From Takakia lepidozioides (Eukaryota; Streptophyta; Takakiopsida; Takakiales; Takakiaceae): a stretch of 64,000 nucleotides of DNA. The notes under the pieces are model-generated. The model did not search any database and had not been told where the DNA came from. It saw only the letters and a list, made by a program, of their open reading frames with translations. Shown here in pieces: positions 1-11,384 of this stretch (the stretch's first letter is position 1; every line of letters begins with the position of its first letter). The position numbers were made by a program, and so were the translations under genes. Location: positions 10,230,001 through 10,294,000 of the forward strand of contig CM060733.1 in NCBI GenBank assembly GCA_030704615.1. The letters are read 5' to 3'.

Positions 1-2939
1 GATCCCTTAGAAAATATAGAACTCCAGGTCGCAGCACCTGTAAAACAGCACCAACCAGACAACAGTCAAAAGACAAGCGCATAAGGTGCTGTGAGGGAAG
101 AAAAATAGAAAAACCACTGGCCAACAGCAAAGCAGTCAGCATATGACAGCTGCAGTGAAACCATACTTAGTACGAAAGCACAATGCACACAAAGAATAGT
201 ACAGATGTATAAACAGGTAGGGAGATAACCTCACGGAGGAGGCTCACGAAAATGCTGATTTGAAGCATGTACACAATTCCAACAAGCCAGTGGAGCAGGG
301 AGCTAGTGAGAGGAGATGCCCACAGAAAGGCTACTCGCTGAGCTATGGTGACTTCCAGCATTCCCAGTGTGCAGACATCCAGCCACCACCCACACATGAG
401 TGGGAAGAACCCTAGCTCAATCACCAGTAACAACGTCACTTTCACCATTGTTGCCATGTATTTCACACCAGCCACCACCTGCCTGGCCACTGATGGTGCA
501 GCTTCAGCCATTGAAGTAACCCCATGAATTCGGCCGACGGTTATTGGCTCCCCCCGACTGTATCTAATAAGCGCTATGAGGCCCAGATAAAAACCCAGTG
601 CAAGCAGGATAACCCCATAACCCACAGCCACTGTGGCGGTATCAGAAAACCTGAGGGCTGCTACCATAGCTTCAGTCACCACATCAATAGCACTTCCCAC
701 CGGTACAGAGGCCACCCCTGTAAGGCCACTTCCAGCTAGTAGATTAAACAGGCTGCTATTGCTTTCCACCCTCTCATTCCCTGTGTAAAAAGAGGTGGGG
801 TTAGGGTTCATGGCAGTTATTGGGGAGGTTGAACTAAGTTCTGCTGTGATATTTGTAAGAGCTGATGCTGCTATGGCACTTGCACTTCCAGTGGCAACCA
901 CCAACCTTGACGCAATGGACAAAACTAGGCGACCGAGTGTGAATGGAACTAGGGCCACTAGGCCCAGAAATATCGCATTGCTAGCCAAAACCTGCAAGAG
1001 CCACAGTACATGCACTACAGTTCATCAGCAGAAGTGCCCATGGGATAGCATTGAACCATAGGTATAAAATGGAAATCCAGATCCAAACCAAAGCTCTTCC
1101 GCACTGTCTCCTGCCAGTTGTACTTCCTTGCAGCAACCCCAAAGGGTACAATATGCTGCATTGCTTGTCTCAGCTAAAACACTACTGAGACTATCCTGGG
1201 TACCCAGTAGAGATCCAGCTCTAATGCATGCAGACCATTCAAAAGGTTTCGATGGCAGGAAAAATAAATTATTAACTCACTAACCGTAATAGCGTTCTCA
1301 ACAAGGTGGAAGACTGGGCCTTGCATCCCCACAAGCTCATCAAAGGGTACATCTTCAGCACCATCAACATCTTCAACAGCGTCAAACATCTGTTCTACAT
1401 GAGCCTCCAGGCGCGCAGCTTGCATTTCCAACCGGGCAGCTACATTTTCCGCATTTCGTCTCAACAATTGGCCAGCTCCCGCTGCCAGCCCATGCGCAGG
1501 TGGCACAATTGCAACTTCGCCATTGGCTCCACCTCCCAGAGCTGGGACGCGTGGCACAGCCACTTGCCCATCTCCTGCAACCCCCCTGCCCCCAGCGACC
1601 ACCTGACCTAGGCGCCTACCAGCCATCCCACCTAGGCCCCTACCTACTCCTACCACTTCCAGCTGCCGGCCTCCATCCTGGGCACCTCCTATCTCCCGCA
1701 AATGCCGGAAGTACTCCCGTAGCGAAGTTGCACCCAAAAAGATGAAGACAATCCCAGCTGACAATAACAAGCCGTGTAAGCAGTCTGTGAGCAGGAGACT
1801 CAGTACACACCGACTAAGGAACAGGTGCTGGGCTTCAGCCAGGCTCCGCACAAATGTGAACCTCCATATCCAGAAAGTGATAAAGGGAATGACAAGAAGC
1901 CAGACAGACAGTACAAATGCTAGACGCACAAAAAAGCGTGCTCCCCTCCCAGCTTTCACTGCCATGCCCAGCACGAGCTCCTGAAATGAGAGCCTGGCAG
2001 GAGCATTATCGGCGTACACAGGAGAGAAAGCAAATGGATGCTTACACACCTGCATGAGCAAACACTCCTGCTCAGTATCCCTTAAACATGAACTTTATTG
2101 GAAGTAACCGTAAGTCTCAGCAGCAACCACATGTGTTCCAAGTTGTACTCTGTGTTAAGTTCATTCCTCTTACAGTTGATAAGTGAATGTGTCTGCTGAC
2201 AGGAAATGCTGGGACTACACAAATTCGGCTACAAGAAAACCTAAGTCACAAATAAGGTGTGGGGCACAGGTCCTCATAGGCAGGGTATGAAGTTCTACAT
2301 CTTCGTATCCCACCTTGCAGGAAATATCTCATTGGTCAAGCACTTGTTGCAAAAACAAAGTACATATTCGGGGATAGTTTGATTGAACTGTTTTAATGAT
2401 TGATATCAAATCATGAGCGTTCTCGCTTATATACAAGTACGGCTGTTGACCCGATGGTAACCTAAATACCAATTCGGGACACCCGAACCAGAGCTACAGT
2501 GGCAGAGCACCAGCCTCAGATTCATTTCCTTCATCTACGGGAAGCCAACAAAAACAGTACTTCTGTTTGACGAAATATTGTAAGAACAACCCCACGAACA
2601 TTTGATGTGATGGAGAATATAGCGTACCTCACACTGGCGGGCATGGCTATGATTAAGCCACTGCAAAAGGCATTCCTGATGGACATATTTTATGCTTCCG
2701 CTACAAGCGCATGGATAATAGAGAGGAGAGTCGTCATCCCCGGGCGTCCTGCAAATTCGACACACATCTCCTTCATCATCCGCGTCTCCATAACTCACCC
2801 TGTTGGATTTCTCAGCCTCCGTGACGCGCTGCCCCACCCTGGAGGAATTCTCCGCAACAAAAGCGCGGCCTTCTGTGACCGGCGGCCCGGCCACATCAAT
2901 CTCCATACGTGCAAATCCTCGAGGGATCTGCCACCTCAA
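1..2939 (-). CDS. SUD1: RING-CH (MARCH-type) E3 ubiquitin ligase, SUD1/DOA10 family, 5' part
   Basis: Homologue of Arabidopsis SUD1/CER9 and yeast Doa10, an ER/nuclear-envelope polytopic E3 ligase that acts in ER-associated degradation and, in plants, in cuticle and sterol control (family knowledge). Four exons are visible, all joined in phase 0: 2628-2939, 1285-2049, 230-991 and 1-37, where the window cuts the gene. Exon 1 carries the RING-CH zinc finger ([29 protein letters not shown], then ARQCE), completed by VCKHPF at the start of exon 2. Exon 2 then has the family block [16 protein letters not shown], hydrophobic segments and the conserved [21 protein letters not shown]. Exon 3 encodes further membrane segments, including [15 protein letters not shown]; exon 4 begins [15 protein letters not shown] at 2939 or the in-frame ATG at 2906 could start it; the second matches the family N-terminus better. 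No disabling change is seen. The remaining C-terminal two thirds lies outside the window. Confidence 0.95.
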
Positions 2940-3637
2940 GAGAAATTCCTCACACGCTCATGCCATGCACCACTCCCTTCATCGATCTAAGTAAGACACC
3001 TCTGCCTCACGAGCTTCCCTGCTTCACAGACCGCCTCCTGGTCCCCTCCTCCTCTCCACCAATTTTCTTCAAAACACGTTCATAGCACCAGGATCAGCGA
3101 CGGGGTTTGAGATAGGTCTTCGGATGGAGGTAATGCGGCAGCCGCTAAGCAGCTAGTTCAACAACAAGCTTGTACTCGGCTACAAGATGAGACATGACAA
3201 GCTTGGGTTCACCTCCCGCCTCGCAGCAGCGTGCCTGCCTGCGCAACAAAGCGCGCTATGCGGTGGTGAGCGATGGCGACGGGTGCACCGCGGGCGAGCA
3301 TCATCCACGGCGACGACGACGATGGCGATCTCCTCTCCTGCCCCAGCACGCCCTCACTCAAATTGTCATTTATCTATTTATTATCTTGCAAACAATTACG
3401 TATTCAAAATAATCAGAATACTATTAACCCAACAGTTTTGCCACCTGTCACAACTGACCCTGACCAAGCATTTAGGTTTCACCCCTCCGCTAAACGACAC
3501 GTGCTCCCCCCACTTAATCCAGATATTTAAGTCCCTAGTGCAGAGATGGATAGACATTTGAATTTCTAGCGGATGACCTAGGGCTCGAATCCAAACACAA
3601 ATATGGATTGTGTACTTGGATACGTATATAGGTATGT
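2940..3637. other. 5' flank of SUD1, no gene seen
   Basis: Upstream region of the minus-strand SUD1 gene, expected to hold its promoter and 5' leader. Short open frames near 3187-3561 on the plus strand have no recognisable domain. No clear TATA box or regulatory site was assigned. Confidence 0.4.
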
Positions 3638-3645
3638 GTATATAC

Positions 3646-4533
3646 CAGTGTTGTGTGGGTTCTGCCTTTTTAAGGAACCCGCCTGTCCGGGTGTGGGTTT
3701 TTTTTTGGAGTCAAGTCCGGGTCCGGATCCGGGTTTCTGAAATTTGGAAAATCCGGGTCCGGGTTTGTCAACACAGACTGGGGTTAGGGTCCGGGTAGTT
3801 GTTGGGAAATATTAGCGGGTTCACGGGTTCGGATCCGGGTCCTAATTTATTGATTAAATAAATTAGAAAAATAATATTAATTAGGGATAAAATTATTTTT
3901 GGCTGGAAAAAACTTTAAATCCTAATAATGAATTTTATTTTAAGAGACATTCCTTCAAAATATACCATGAATATGAATATGTATACCTCGAATAAGAATT
4001 AAAATAGAAGTTTGAGTTCCATTTTCTATTTTTCAATATCAATTCTTTAAACATGTTAAGAATAGTAATATGCCTCAGGAGATCACTATAGCATGGATGT
4101 GTGGGATCTGGCCTAATAATAATATATGACGCCTCCTTTGGGAGGTGTAAATTATGGTCCCATAGGCACAACTTTGTGACACCACTCCGTGGATTGAACC
4201 CACAACCGCTTTTGATGGGCATTACCTCTGGGGCTATAACGTGGTGGGGTTGGCTACTTCAGTGGCCTATTGCTGCTCGTCCCCTCCACACATATGACAA
4301 AACCTACCAAATCTAAATCTAAGGTGGACCCCGCATGCCCCATCTAAAATTAAGACCCGGACCCGGATCCACTACATTGGCCCGCGGATAGCGGGTTTAA
4401 CAGGTTCTGGACCCCGCAGGCGGGTCCGGTAACCGGGTCAAGGTCCGGGTTTTTTGTGATAGCACGGGTCCGGGTAACTTGGATCCTAACCCGCCCAATA
4501 CCCGCCTTCAAAACCCGGACCCGCACAACACTG
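3646..4533. mobile_element. Non-autonomous hAT-type DNA transposon
   Basis: An 888-bp element bounded by inverted ends starting CAGTGTTGTG (3646) and ending CACAACACTG (4533). It is flanked on both sides by the same 8 bp, GTATATAC (3638-3645 and 4534-4541). An 8-bp duplication fitting nTnnnnAn and a CAGTGTTGT end are hallmarks of the hAT superfamily. Both ends carry many copies of a GTCCGGGT-type motif (about 3681-3840 direct, 4350-4520 inverted), as expected for subterminal transposase-binding repeats. The middle is AT-rich and has no transposase, so the element is non-autonomous. It contains an older SINE piece at about 4120-4260. Confidence 0.85.
4120..4260 (-). mobile_element. tRNA-derived SINE remnant inside the hAT element
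   Basis: On the minus strand the sequence reads as a Pol III promoter: an A-box-like stretch (rc of 4217-4238) followed by a B-box-like GTTGTGGGTTCAATCC (rc of 4191-4206). It matches the SINE copies at 16271 and 7340 in order and spacing, and has a 3' module resembling theirs. It is diverged and has no recognisable target duplication. Its position implies SINE insertion into, or capture by, the hAT element. Confidence 0.55.
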
Positions 4534-4541
4534 GTATATAC

Positions 4542-5080
4542 TCATGTAATTACCAGGGTTGTGCGATTTGTATGACTTACAAACCTTTGGTGGGTCGAGT
4601 TTTGAAAGACTTTGTGGTTGAAGAAACGTGTCATGTCCAAGCCTCGCCACCTTACTAAAGAGCAGCCTTGAACCGGTTTGGTTTTTTTCTTTTTTTCTTT
4701 TTTTAAAGGAAAGTTGGTTCTCAACTTGAGCTAAGACTATCTTGCTCTCACTATGCTTGCTCTCACTATGCTTGCTTCTACTACTAGAGAGCCACAAGCT
4801 CAACTCTCTAGGATCTAGCTCCCTCAAGCTCAAAACTAGCAAATTGCAATGTTCAGAAGAAAGAAAAAAAAAAAAAAAAAAAAAACAACAATAACAACAA
4901 CAACACATACTCTTTTTTATAAAAAGTCTGTGGATTTCAGCCGGGATCTCTACCCAGAAATCACAACCACCATGAGGCCAGAAGATTAAAACAAAGATAT
5001 AATATACAAAATACACAAATAATCTAAACTATCTGAACCATTTCATAATCTTTAACCTCTTGAGCTCCAGCATTACAATG
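4542..5080. other. Intergenic, low-complexity DNA
   Basis: Between the hAT element and the LINE coding remnant. It holds short direct repeats of TGCTTGCTCTCACTA near 4740-4775 and an A-rich tract at about 4862-4885 followed by CAACAATAACAACAAC. No gene is supported. Confidence 0.5.
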
Positions 5081-6380
5081 GTTCATTTATGTGGTTCCTT
5101 TCGGCTCTAGTCAAACTGCTACAATTCGAGCCAGGGGAGTGGTCTTGGATGAATAAGGGGCATGACCACTTCTTCACGTACTCGGTCAAAATGGGCTATT
5201 CTCTTGTTTTACCCAAAAAGAAATTTGATAGCAAGTGGGACAGGAAATGGGCTCACCTCCTTGGGCACCCGATATTGTGGAAAAAACATAGGGCATCCAT
5301 ATTGGCTGCCTTTCTTTGGAAGATCGCTCATATGATCATCCCAGTTGCTGCTATGTTCTCGGATTCCCTTACCTCTTGTGCTTCATGTAGTGTATCTTCC
5401 CCTATGAACTTGGAGCACTGCCTGGTAGATTGCCCTTTTGCTCAGGCAGTGTGTGGCAAGGCCCTTATTCTGAACTCTTTCTGGAACCCAAACTATCATA
5501 CTCCTCTTCTGCCTTGCTGCTAAACATTAAAGATGGTGTTATCTTCTGCTCCTGCCCTGTTTGGGAGTCGCTCATAGGAATTATTCTGTGGAATATTATG
5601 AAGATGAGATGTGCTTTTCTATTTCAGAATGTGAGGCTTTGTATGGAGAGGAGAGGGTCTTGTATTGGGATCACTCAGACCTGGTGTCTGAAGCTCGCAA
5701 AGTGTGGCTTCTGATTTTGGCAGCTCTTCCCAAGTGCAATGACGCAAGGAAAAATCAACTGCTTGCTTCCTTTGACAATTCATGAGGAAAAGACAACTTC
5801 GGCAGAAGGGTTTCAGACTCTAGAGTTATATGGGAAAACACCTTCCCTTCCTGATGGCAACAAAAGTAGTTATATGCCCTCTCCGCTGGAAGTTGAAGAC
5901 TTGGAAATCAACTGGCGGCACAAGCATACCTATAATAGGAAGGGTAGATCAAAGTTGGCTCAACTCGCTTTTGACGCTCCCAAGCGTAAAAGGGGAAGTA
6001 TGTAGCAGGGCTTGGTTCTTGTTAGCTAGTTGTTGGTTGTTTGATGGTTGTTAGTTGTTTCTTGGTTGCTGCACATTGCTCTACTGCTTCTCTTTGCCTG
6101 GTGGCCTGCCTTTTTGGCTGCTTGCAGCAGGGCTTCATGTGTCCTGTCTTTCTGGCAGATCTCCTGCGAAGGAGTTCTTTCTGCCTTCCCTTTAGTGCGT
6201 AATTAGCTTCCTTTTAAGCTACTTCTGGCTTCTTTCCCTATTGCTTAGTTCAGAGTGGAACCTCTTTATTCTGCCTTCACGGCTCTTTGTAAGGTTATTT
6301 TTTCTTTACCAATTAATAAAGTTTTACAAAGCTATAATCTCCTTGTTCTCTGCCAATAAAATAAAATAAAATAAAATCCA
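5080..6380 (+). pseudogene. LINE (non-LTR retrotransposon) 3' remnant
   Basis: The frame at 5089-5523 resembles the C-terminal zinc-binding region that follows plant LINE reverse transcriptase: GEWSWMNKGHDHFFTYSVKMGY, KWDRKWAHLLGHPILWKK, AAFLWKIAHMI, then a Cys/His cluster CASC...LEHCLVDCPFAQAVC. A frameshift near 5490 moves the coding into the frame that continues LSYSSSALLLNIKDGV and WESLIGIILWNIMKMRCAFLFQ, and further shifts follow. The 3' part has AATTAATAAAG (6321-6331) and ends in repeated AATAA units (about 6353-6377), the usual tail of a plant LINE. Reverse transcriptase and endonuclease domains are absent, so this is a 5'-truncated dead copy. Confidence 0.75.
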
Positions 6381-6564
6381 TTTCATGGCCATTTCAATAT
6401 AAACAGAGTCATTCCAAGTGTACTTTAAGAATTGAAATGGGTCCTTTCAAGTTTATGGATGGTGGTTCTATCAGGAAAACAATAGGAATAATGTAAAAAG
6501 TTAATGAAGGCTTGTGATTTGACGGTACTTTCTCCGGACTAGGAGGACGTGGGCTCCTTCTGCC

Positions 6565-6586
6565 GGGGGGGGGGGGGGGGGGGGGG
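6565..6586 (+). repeat. Poly-G tract (22 G)
   Basis: Twenty-two consecutive G residues preceded by TGCC and followed by TCAAATCC. Such a tract can form a G-quadruplex and is prone to slippage and to assembly length error. Confidence 0.9.
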
Positions 6587-6654
6587 TCAAATCCTCCCCA
6601 CCCCCTCTCACCCTGGATTCACTATTGAGATTCACTATTGAATACATTAGTAAG

Positions 6655-6745
6655 TGTGTCATGAAGGTGTCCACCTTTCAGCTGGAAGGCAGTAGCCCTT
6701 GTGGTGAAGTGACACCATAAGTTACGCTCCCTTCGGAAGACGTCA
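6655..6745 (+). mobile_element. SINE 3' module
   Basis: This stretch (AAGGTGTCCACCTTTC, GGCAGTAGCCCTTGTGG, ACACCATAAGTTACGCTCCC, CTTCGG) matches the 3' body of the SINE at 16271-16441 almost word for word. No convincing A or B box precedes it, so it is a 5'-truncated or diverged copy. Confidence 0.6.
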
Positions 6746-7330
6746 TACTTTACTTTAGGTATTGCACGGGCATCGCATCAATACCATGCTATGTAGGGTA
6801 TTGACCTAGGTATTAGAATTGCCAAATACCAGGCGGTTTGGTTATTAACCCTAACTCTATTACAATAGCCAACACCAGCCCGGTCGGTTATTTAATACCT
6901 AGGTTGATACCCTAGTTGATACCTAATCAGGCCCTATATACCAATCCAACACTATAAATAACCCATGTAACATTGACTATGGAAAGTTTAATGCAAATAA
7001 TTGAACAATAATAAAACCTAGAACACTACGCATAATATAAGAACTTAATGCACACGTGCAATCTCTAATAGGGCGGTACGCCAGTTTTTGGCATGTCAAA
7101 TCTTCCCCACCTTGTCTCTAACTAACATGGAACTGAAGGGTGTGGAACTCCACTAAGGGTTTATCCTGGTTACATGGCGGGGAGTGTATACTCCACTCCG
7201 TATTACCCAGCGGGGGGTGTAAGACTACTCGGCATAACTTGCACTTGGTCTCAAAATTTGAAGTATAAAAACGGACCTAGAGTTTCACAAGACTTGGAGT
7301 TACACAAGACCCAAGGAACTTACACAAACC
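6746..7330. other. AT-rich intergenic DNA
   Basis: No open frame with a recognisable domain. Repeated short phrases of the type TAGGTATT/TACCTAGG occur between 6770 and 6925. No gene or site is assigned. Confidence 0.4.
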
Positions 7331-7339
7331 TGGGGTTAT

Positions 7340-7475
7340 AGTAGCCATCCACCGGGAGTTGAAATGAACACCTCACCACCTATAATGCAATCACCCAAGA
7401 CCATCGTTTGAACCCACAACCACATCCAACATGGTATGTGCCCATTACCACTAGGCTATATGTTGGTTGTCCGTG
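7340..7475 (-). mobile_element. tRNA-derived SINE copy
   Basis: The reverse complement opens with CAACCAACATATAGCCTAG and continues through an A-box-like segment (rc of 7440-7460) to a B box GTGGGTTCAAAC (rc of 7406-7417), the same order as the SINE at 16271. The 3' end is not clear and no duplication was found. Confidence 0.6.
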
Positions 7476-8370
7476 CAATACCTATATTATGGGCAAAAAC
7501 AAGGACTATACATATGGCATAGATATAAAGTTGGGCGGATGTACATGAGGGGGCATGTCCAACCCCAAGGGACCCGCCGCTATTGATTGTTTTTTTTTTT
7601 TTTTTTTGGGAACTATTCTTCATTTTTAGCACATGTCAGGTAGGGGCTATGTCCACTTGGCATTAACAACCTCGACATGATTGGTGCTAATTTTAAAGAA
7701 TTGGCCGAATGACATGCGGACGGATTGCAAGGTGGTTGAGCAAGGGATCAATGATTTCTTTTTGTTGGAAGAGAGTACGACTTATGAATATGAGGACCTC
7801 ATTGCAGATGCTAGCATGTTTGACAATGAGGCTTGCAAGCATTTTTCTTCTAACTAAGCTTGCTCCCCTTTGCATACTAAAATTTGCAACATGATTATGT
7901 AATGCAAAATCTGAATTTTTTGCAACAAAATATTTAATTTCTTTGTGAAATCAGGTAGGTTTCTAAATTAAAGGCATATTAATGATTTGGTGGTTATTTT
8001 TATTTTTATTGTAATTATTTATATCCAGGTTGATAATATGATAGTATTATGATTGAAATCTTGTCCTTATTTATACATGTCCGCAAATCAAAAATCATAC
8101 TACTATTGAGAACTGGCGGAAATTAAGATTAAGTGAATATTCCAATATTATGGAACCAGCTGGTATTGAAAATTATTATTTTTTCAATACCAAGGCCCGG
8201 TTGGTATGAAAAAAAGTAATACTCGCCCATCATTTACAATCTTTAAAGATCTCATTAAACTCATTGCTATGAATCAGATTATGTTTACATTACCACTCTC
8301 ACCCGTGAAGCTAATAAACAAGCCGTAGCATCTATGAGCCACACCAAAGTACACATTCAGAAATAGACCG
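7476..8370. other. AT-rich intergenic DNA
   Basis: Contains a T tract at about 7590-7606 and no convincing gene. Two opposing short frames at 7693-7894 are unsupported. Confidence 0.4.
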
Positions 8371-8378
8371 AGTCCACA

Positions 8379-8924
8379 GTGTTCCATCATAAGCTATCAA
8401 ACCACTTATGGCACACCAAAGCCACTATTGATGCACAAATCCGACAAACACTCAAATTCAAGTACGCCCAATACATAGGTCACCAGCATAAATACATCTT
8501 CTGGCCACATCTTTTCCCATCCCCGTACTGCCCACTATGCTCAAATACTCACCATGAACGCGACACCTGGCCACACCTCTTTAACCAATGTACCCATCCA
8601 ATCATTCATGGCCTTCATATCCCTTGTCACAATCACGCAGTCTGGCACATCCATAAACTCCTTATGAGCCGCGCTGAAACCAAGTGGTTCCCACTCATTA
8701 ACGTCGACACCTACCAAGGCCGACCACCAAACCACAGTGTACCACTATGGTTGATTCAATGTATATGTACCCGCTCACCATGCACTTGCCCCACTAGACT
8801 ATGCCCTGATGTTCTACTTGTCCAAGACCTACCCACTAACACCCCACCACCTACTACACCATCCCCACAACTCACCATCCACTTCATCAAATTTACATAC
8901 TGTCACGATCACTACCCCCAATGA
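8379..8924 (+). pseudogene. Retroelement C-terminus with zinc knuckle and restriction-like endonuclease remnant
   Basis: A 181-residue frame. It shows a CCHC-type zinc motif (CPLCSNTHHERDTWPHLFNQC), a following HNHAVWHIHKLL block, and then a segment resembling a PD-(D/E)XK fold: RLCPDVLLVQD, then TIHFIKFTYCHD. This order is typical of non-LTR retroelements carrying a C-terminal restriction-like endonuclease rather than an AP endonuclease. The residue where the acidic E is usual reads K (FIKFTY), so catalysis is probably lost. The upstream reverse transcriptase is absent. Assignment rests on remembered patterns. Confidence 0.55.
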
Positions 8925-9179
8925 CTCGATCTTGGAGAAATGACAAAAATATGCCCCGCTCATCCTTACAATTCGCCGTAGGGTTTGGATCACCGGCCAC
9001 TAACCGTCATCACTGCCGGAACTAGAGGCGGCATCCACAATGCCCGCTATACATAACAACTTCAAAATCATCCCCCTATTCATAAATATTTCAAAGCAAT
9101 CCACCTCACGGCACTCCGATCCTTCACAGCTATTATCATCAACAAACGACACCTAGAATCCAATCCTACGACGATACCC

Positions 9180-9600
9180 TGGGTACCCCTTGGTACCCTA
9201 TGATACCGTAAATACCTCTATACCCCCGTTTACTTGGTGTCCTACAGGACACATGTTCTCTCATAGGGCCCACCCCCGAAAGCCTGGGGCAGTAGCCAAA
9301 AGATGAAGTGGCTCTTAGCTACGCCGGCTTCGGCCGGAGACTTCTCTCTCTCTATGTTTACATTTTCTACTTTCTCTATATAAGTATAAGCTGAATTGAA
9401 ACCATTCATTCCATCACTCCATCACTCCATTGAAGTGCCAAGCTCTCTCCGGGATGTAGAGATCCGGGTGTGATCTCGAATTGATAATTACATAGGGTTT
9501 GGAAGCTTAATGTAATTATCAATCCGGGTAATTACATAGGGTCTCGAAACCCAATGTAATTATCAATTGGCCACGGGACCAATACCACTAACAAACGGTA
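9180..9600. other. Possible retroelement terminal region with two hairpins
   Basis: After the retroelement remnant lies a palindromic GTCCTACAGGAC (about 9239), a TATA-like CTCTATATAAG (9376-9386), repeated TCCATCAC/TCCATTG phrases (9409-9434), and then two successive inverted repeats. The first has arms ATTGATAATTACA and TGTAATTATCAAT (9481-9522). The second has arms TAATTACAT and ATGTAATTA (about 9531-9562). This could be a promoter-bearing terminal repeat, but no second copy is present in the window. Confidence 0.35.
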
Positions 9601-11380
9601 GTAAAGTTCGAGCGGCGAATTGGTGGGCCGCACGCACTATGGGGCATTGCTAGTTATTAATATTCCAAAAAACACATATCATAACTACAGCTTCATGACG
9701 GTTACTCCACATTACTTAGTGACGACTTTAACAAATATATATATGACGCAAATTGGACATTGTCCAAGAAAAATGATGGATTCAAAGTTCAACATAGTAG
9801 TTTTTGGGTGTGATGTGACTTCGGCAAGAGTTTTTTTTTTTAACATCATTAGAGATATTGTTGATGTGTATTTGTGATATATGAATATATCCATGTTTTT
9901 AATCATACAAAAGATAGACAAGGAAAAAAAAAAAAAAAAAAAAAAAAAACATTAAGAATTTTGGCATTATTATCAGCTATCAGCATTATCATTTATCATA
10001 ATATATAAGTTGAAACATGCTCACTACAAAACCAAAATAATTTTTAGAAGTGTTGTAATAATTTGCATTGAATATGTATAAGAATAAAATAACAAAAAAT
10101 TGATTGTTTTCTTTTGTCAAACTACGCATGATAAGCATTTGAAATAATTCTTCATGTCAAATCATATGTAATTTTTCTTATAGTCTCTTTGACACTCAAA
10201 CTTGTTCTACTATCTCATTTTATTAATATATAGATAAATACAGTAGTATTAGAGCATCCACCCCCGAAAGTCATAAGGCGAAGTGGCTTTTAGTTAGTCT
10301 TCTCCCTCACAATACTAGAACTAGAACAATATTGCAGCAAAATTTTACAAGAATGATTTTTTGAGGTGATTTGGTGTCTTTTTTTTTTGTTCACACAATT
10401 TGGGCAGCTTCAGAACAAAGACCTGAGAAATGATTGACAATATACTTTTTCTAAATGATTCAGGTTTTTTTCTTAGGAAATTTGGGCAGCTTAAGAAAAG
10501 ACGACGGTGATGTTGCATTATGACACCCTATTTTGGCTCTACTCTAAAACTAGCTTCTCCAACTTTTTAGTAATCACTGAATATATGAGTATATTTATTT
10601 TTTTCTTGGTTTTTTGTAGGTATCCTAGATGGTGATGTTAACCAAGTTAGGTATGCTCATTTACATTCTCAAACCCCTCCTTTTGTGCAGGCAGCAACTC
10701 TCCATCAACACATATATTGTGATTTGTTAACAGTTTGAATGCGTGAGGGGTTTTTGGACAGCTCTCTGCAGATGTGCTGAAGGCAATTGAGACAATTGAT
10801 CATCACTCATTTGTCAATTCATCTCCGTGTGGTAACGGAGAGATCTTGACATCTACATTGGATTATCTAAGGAAGGCATGAGAGGACCTTCAAGCCTCCA
10901 ACAAGTTGTCGGATCTCCTTATAAAATGTGGCCGTCTCTTGGGTACAAGGATGATATCAACTAGAGGGCACCACAAGAACTGTGATTCAAATATCAAGGC
11001 ACACCTCATTTTCGAGGCAATTTAGGAGCAAACGCTGATGTGTAGGGGATCTTTTAGTGGGTCTTTGCTAGTCCTTTTGGTTGTCTAGCTTATGGTAATT
11101 CTGGCTTGTCCCTGCATTTATCCTCATTCGGGGTTCTATTTTTCGGTCTTTTTTGTTTGTTTAAGGGCTCTTCTTTGTTCGTTGTGGTCGTCGTGATTAA
11201 CCTTTTAGTCCTCTGAGACACTGGGTGGTTGCCCCATCTTGTAACAATCTTCATTGTTTCCTAATATTATGTTCTCTTCTATGTCAGTCGAATTTGGGCA
11301 CTACCATTTCTCTAAAGAACCATATATTTATTTAAACTTAAAGGGAAATAATCAATATATGAAGCAATGTTGTTTGTCTG
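9600..11380. other. AT-rich intergenic stretch
   Basis: No supported gene. An A tract of about 27 residues lies at 9924-9949. Text near 10258-10300 (CACCCCCGAAAG, AAGTGGCTTTTAG) echoes 9268-9330 and marks another piece of the same dispersed family. 11040-11250 has the T-rich look of a LINE 3' end but no identifiable coding. Confidence 0.35.
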
Positions 11381-11384
11381 TAGT

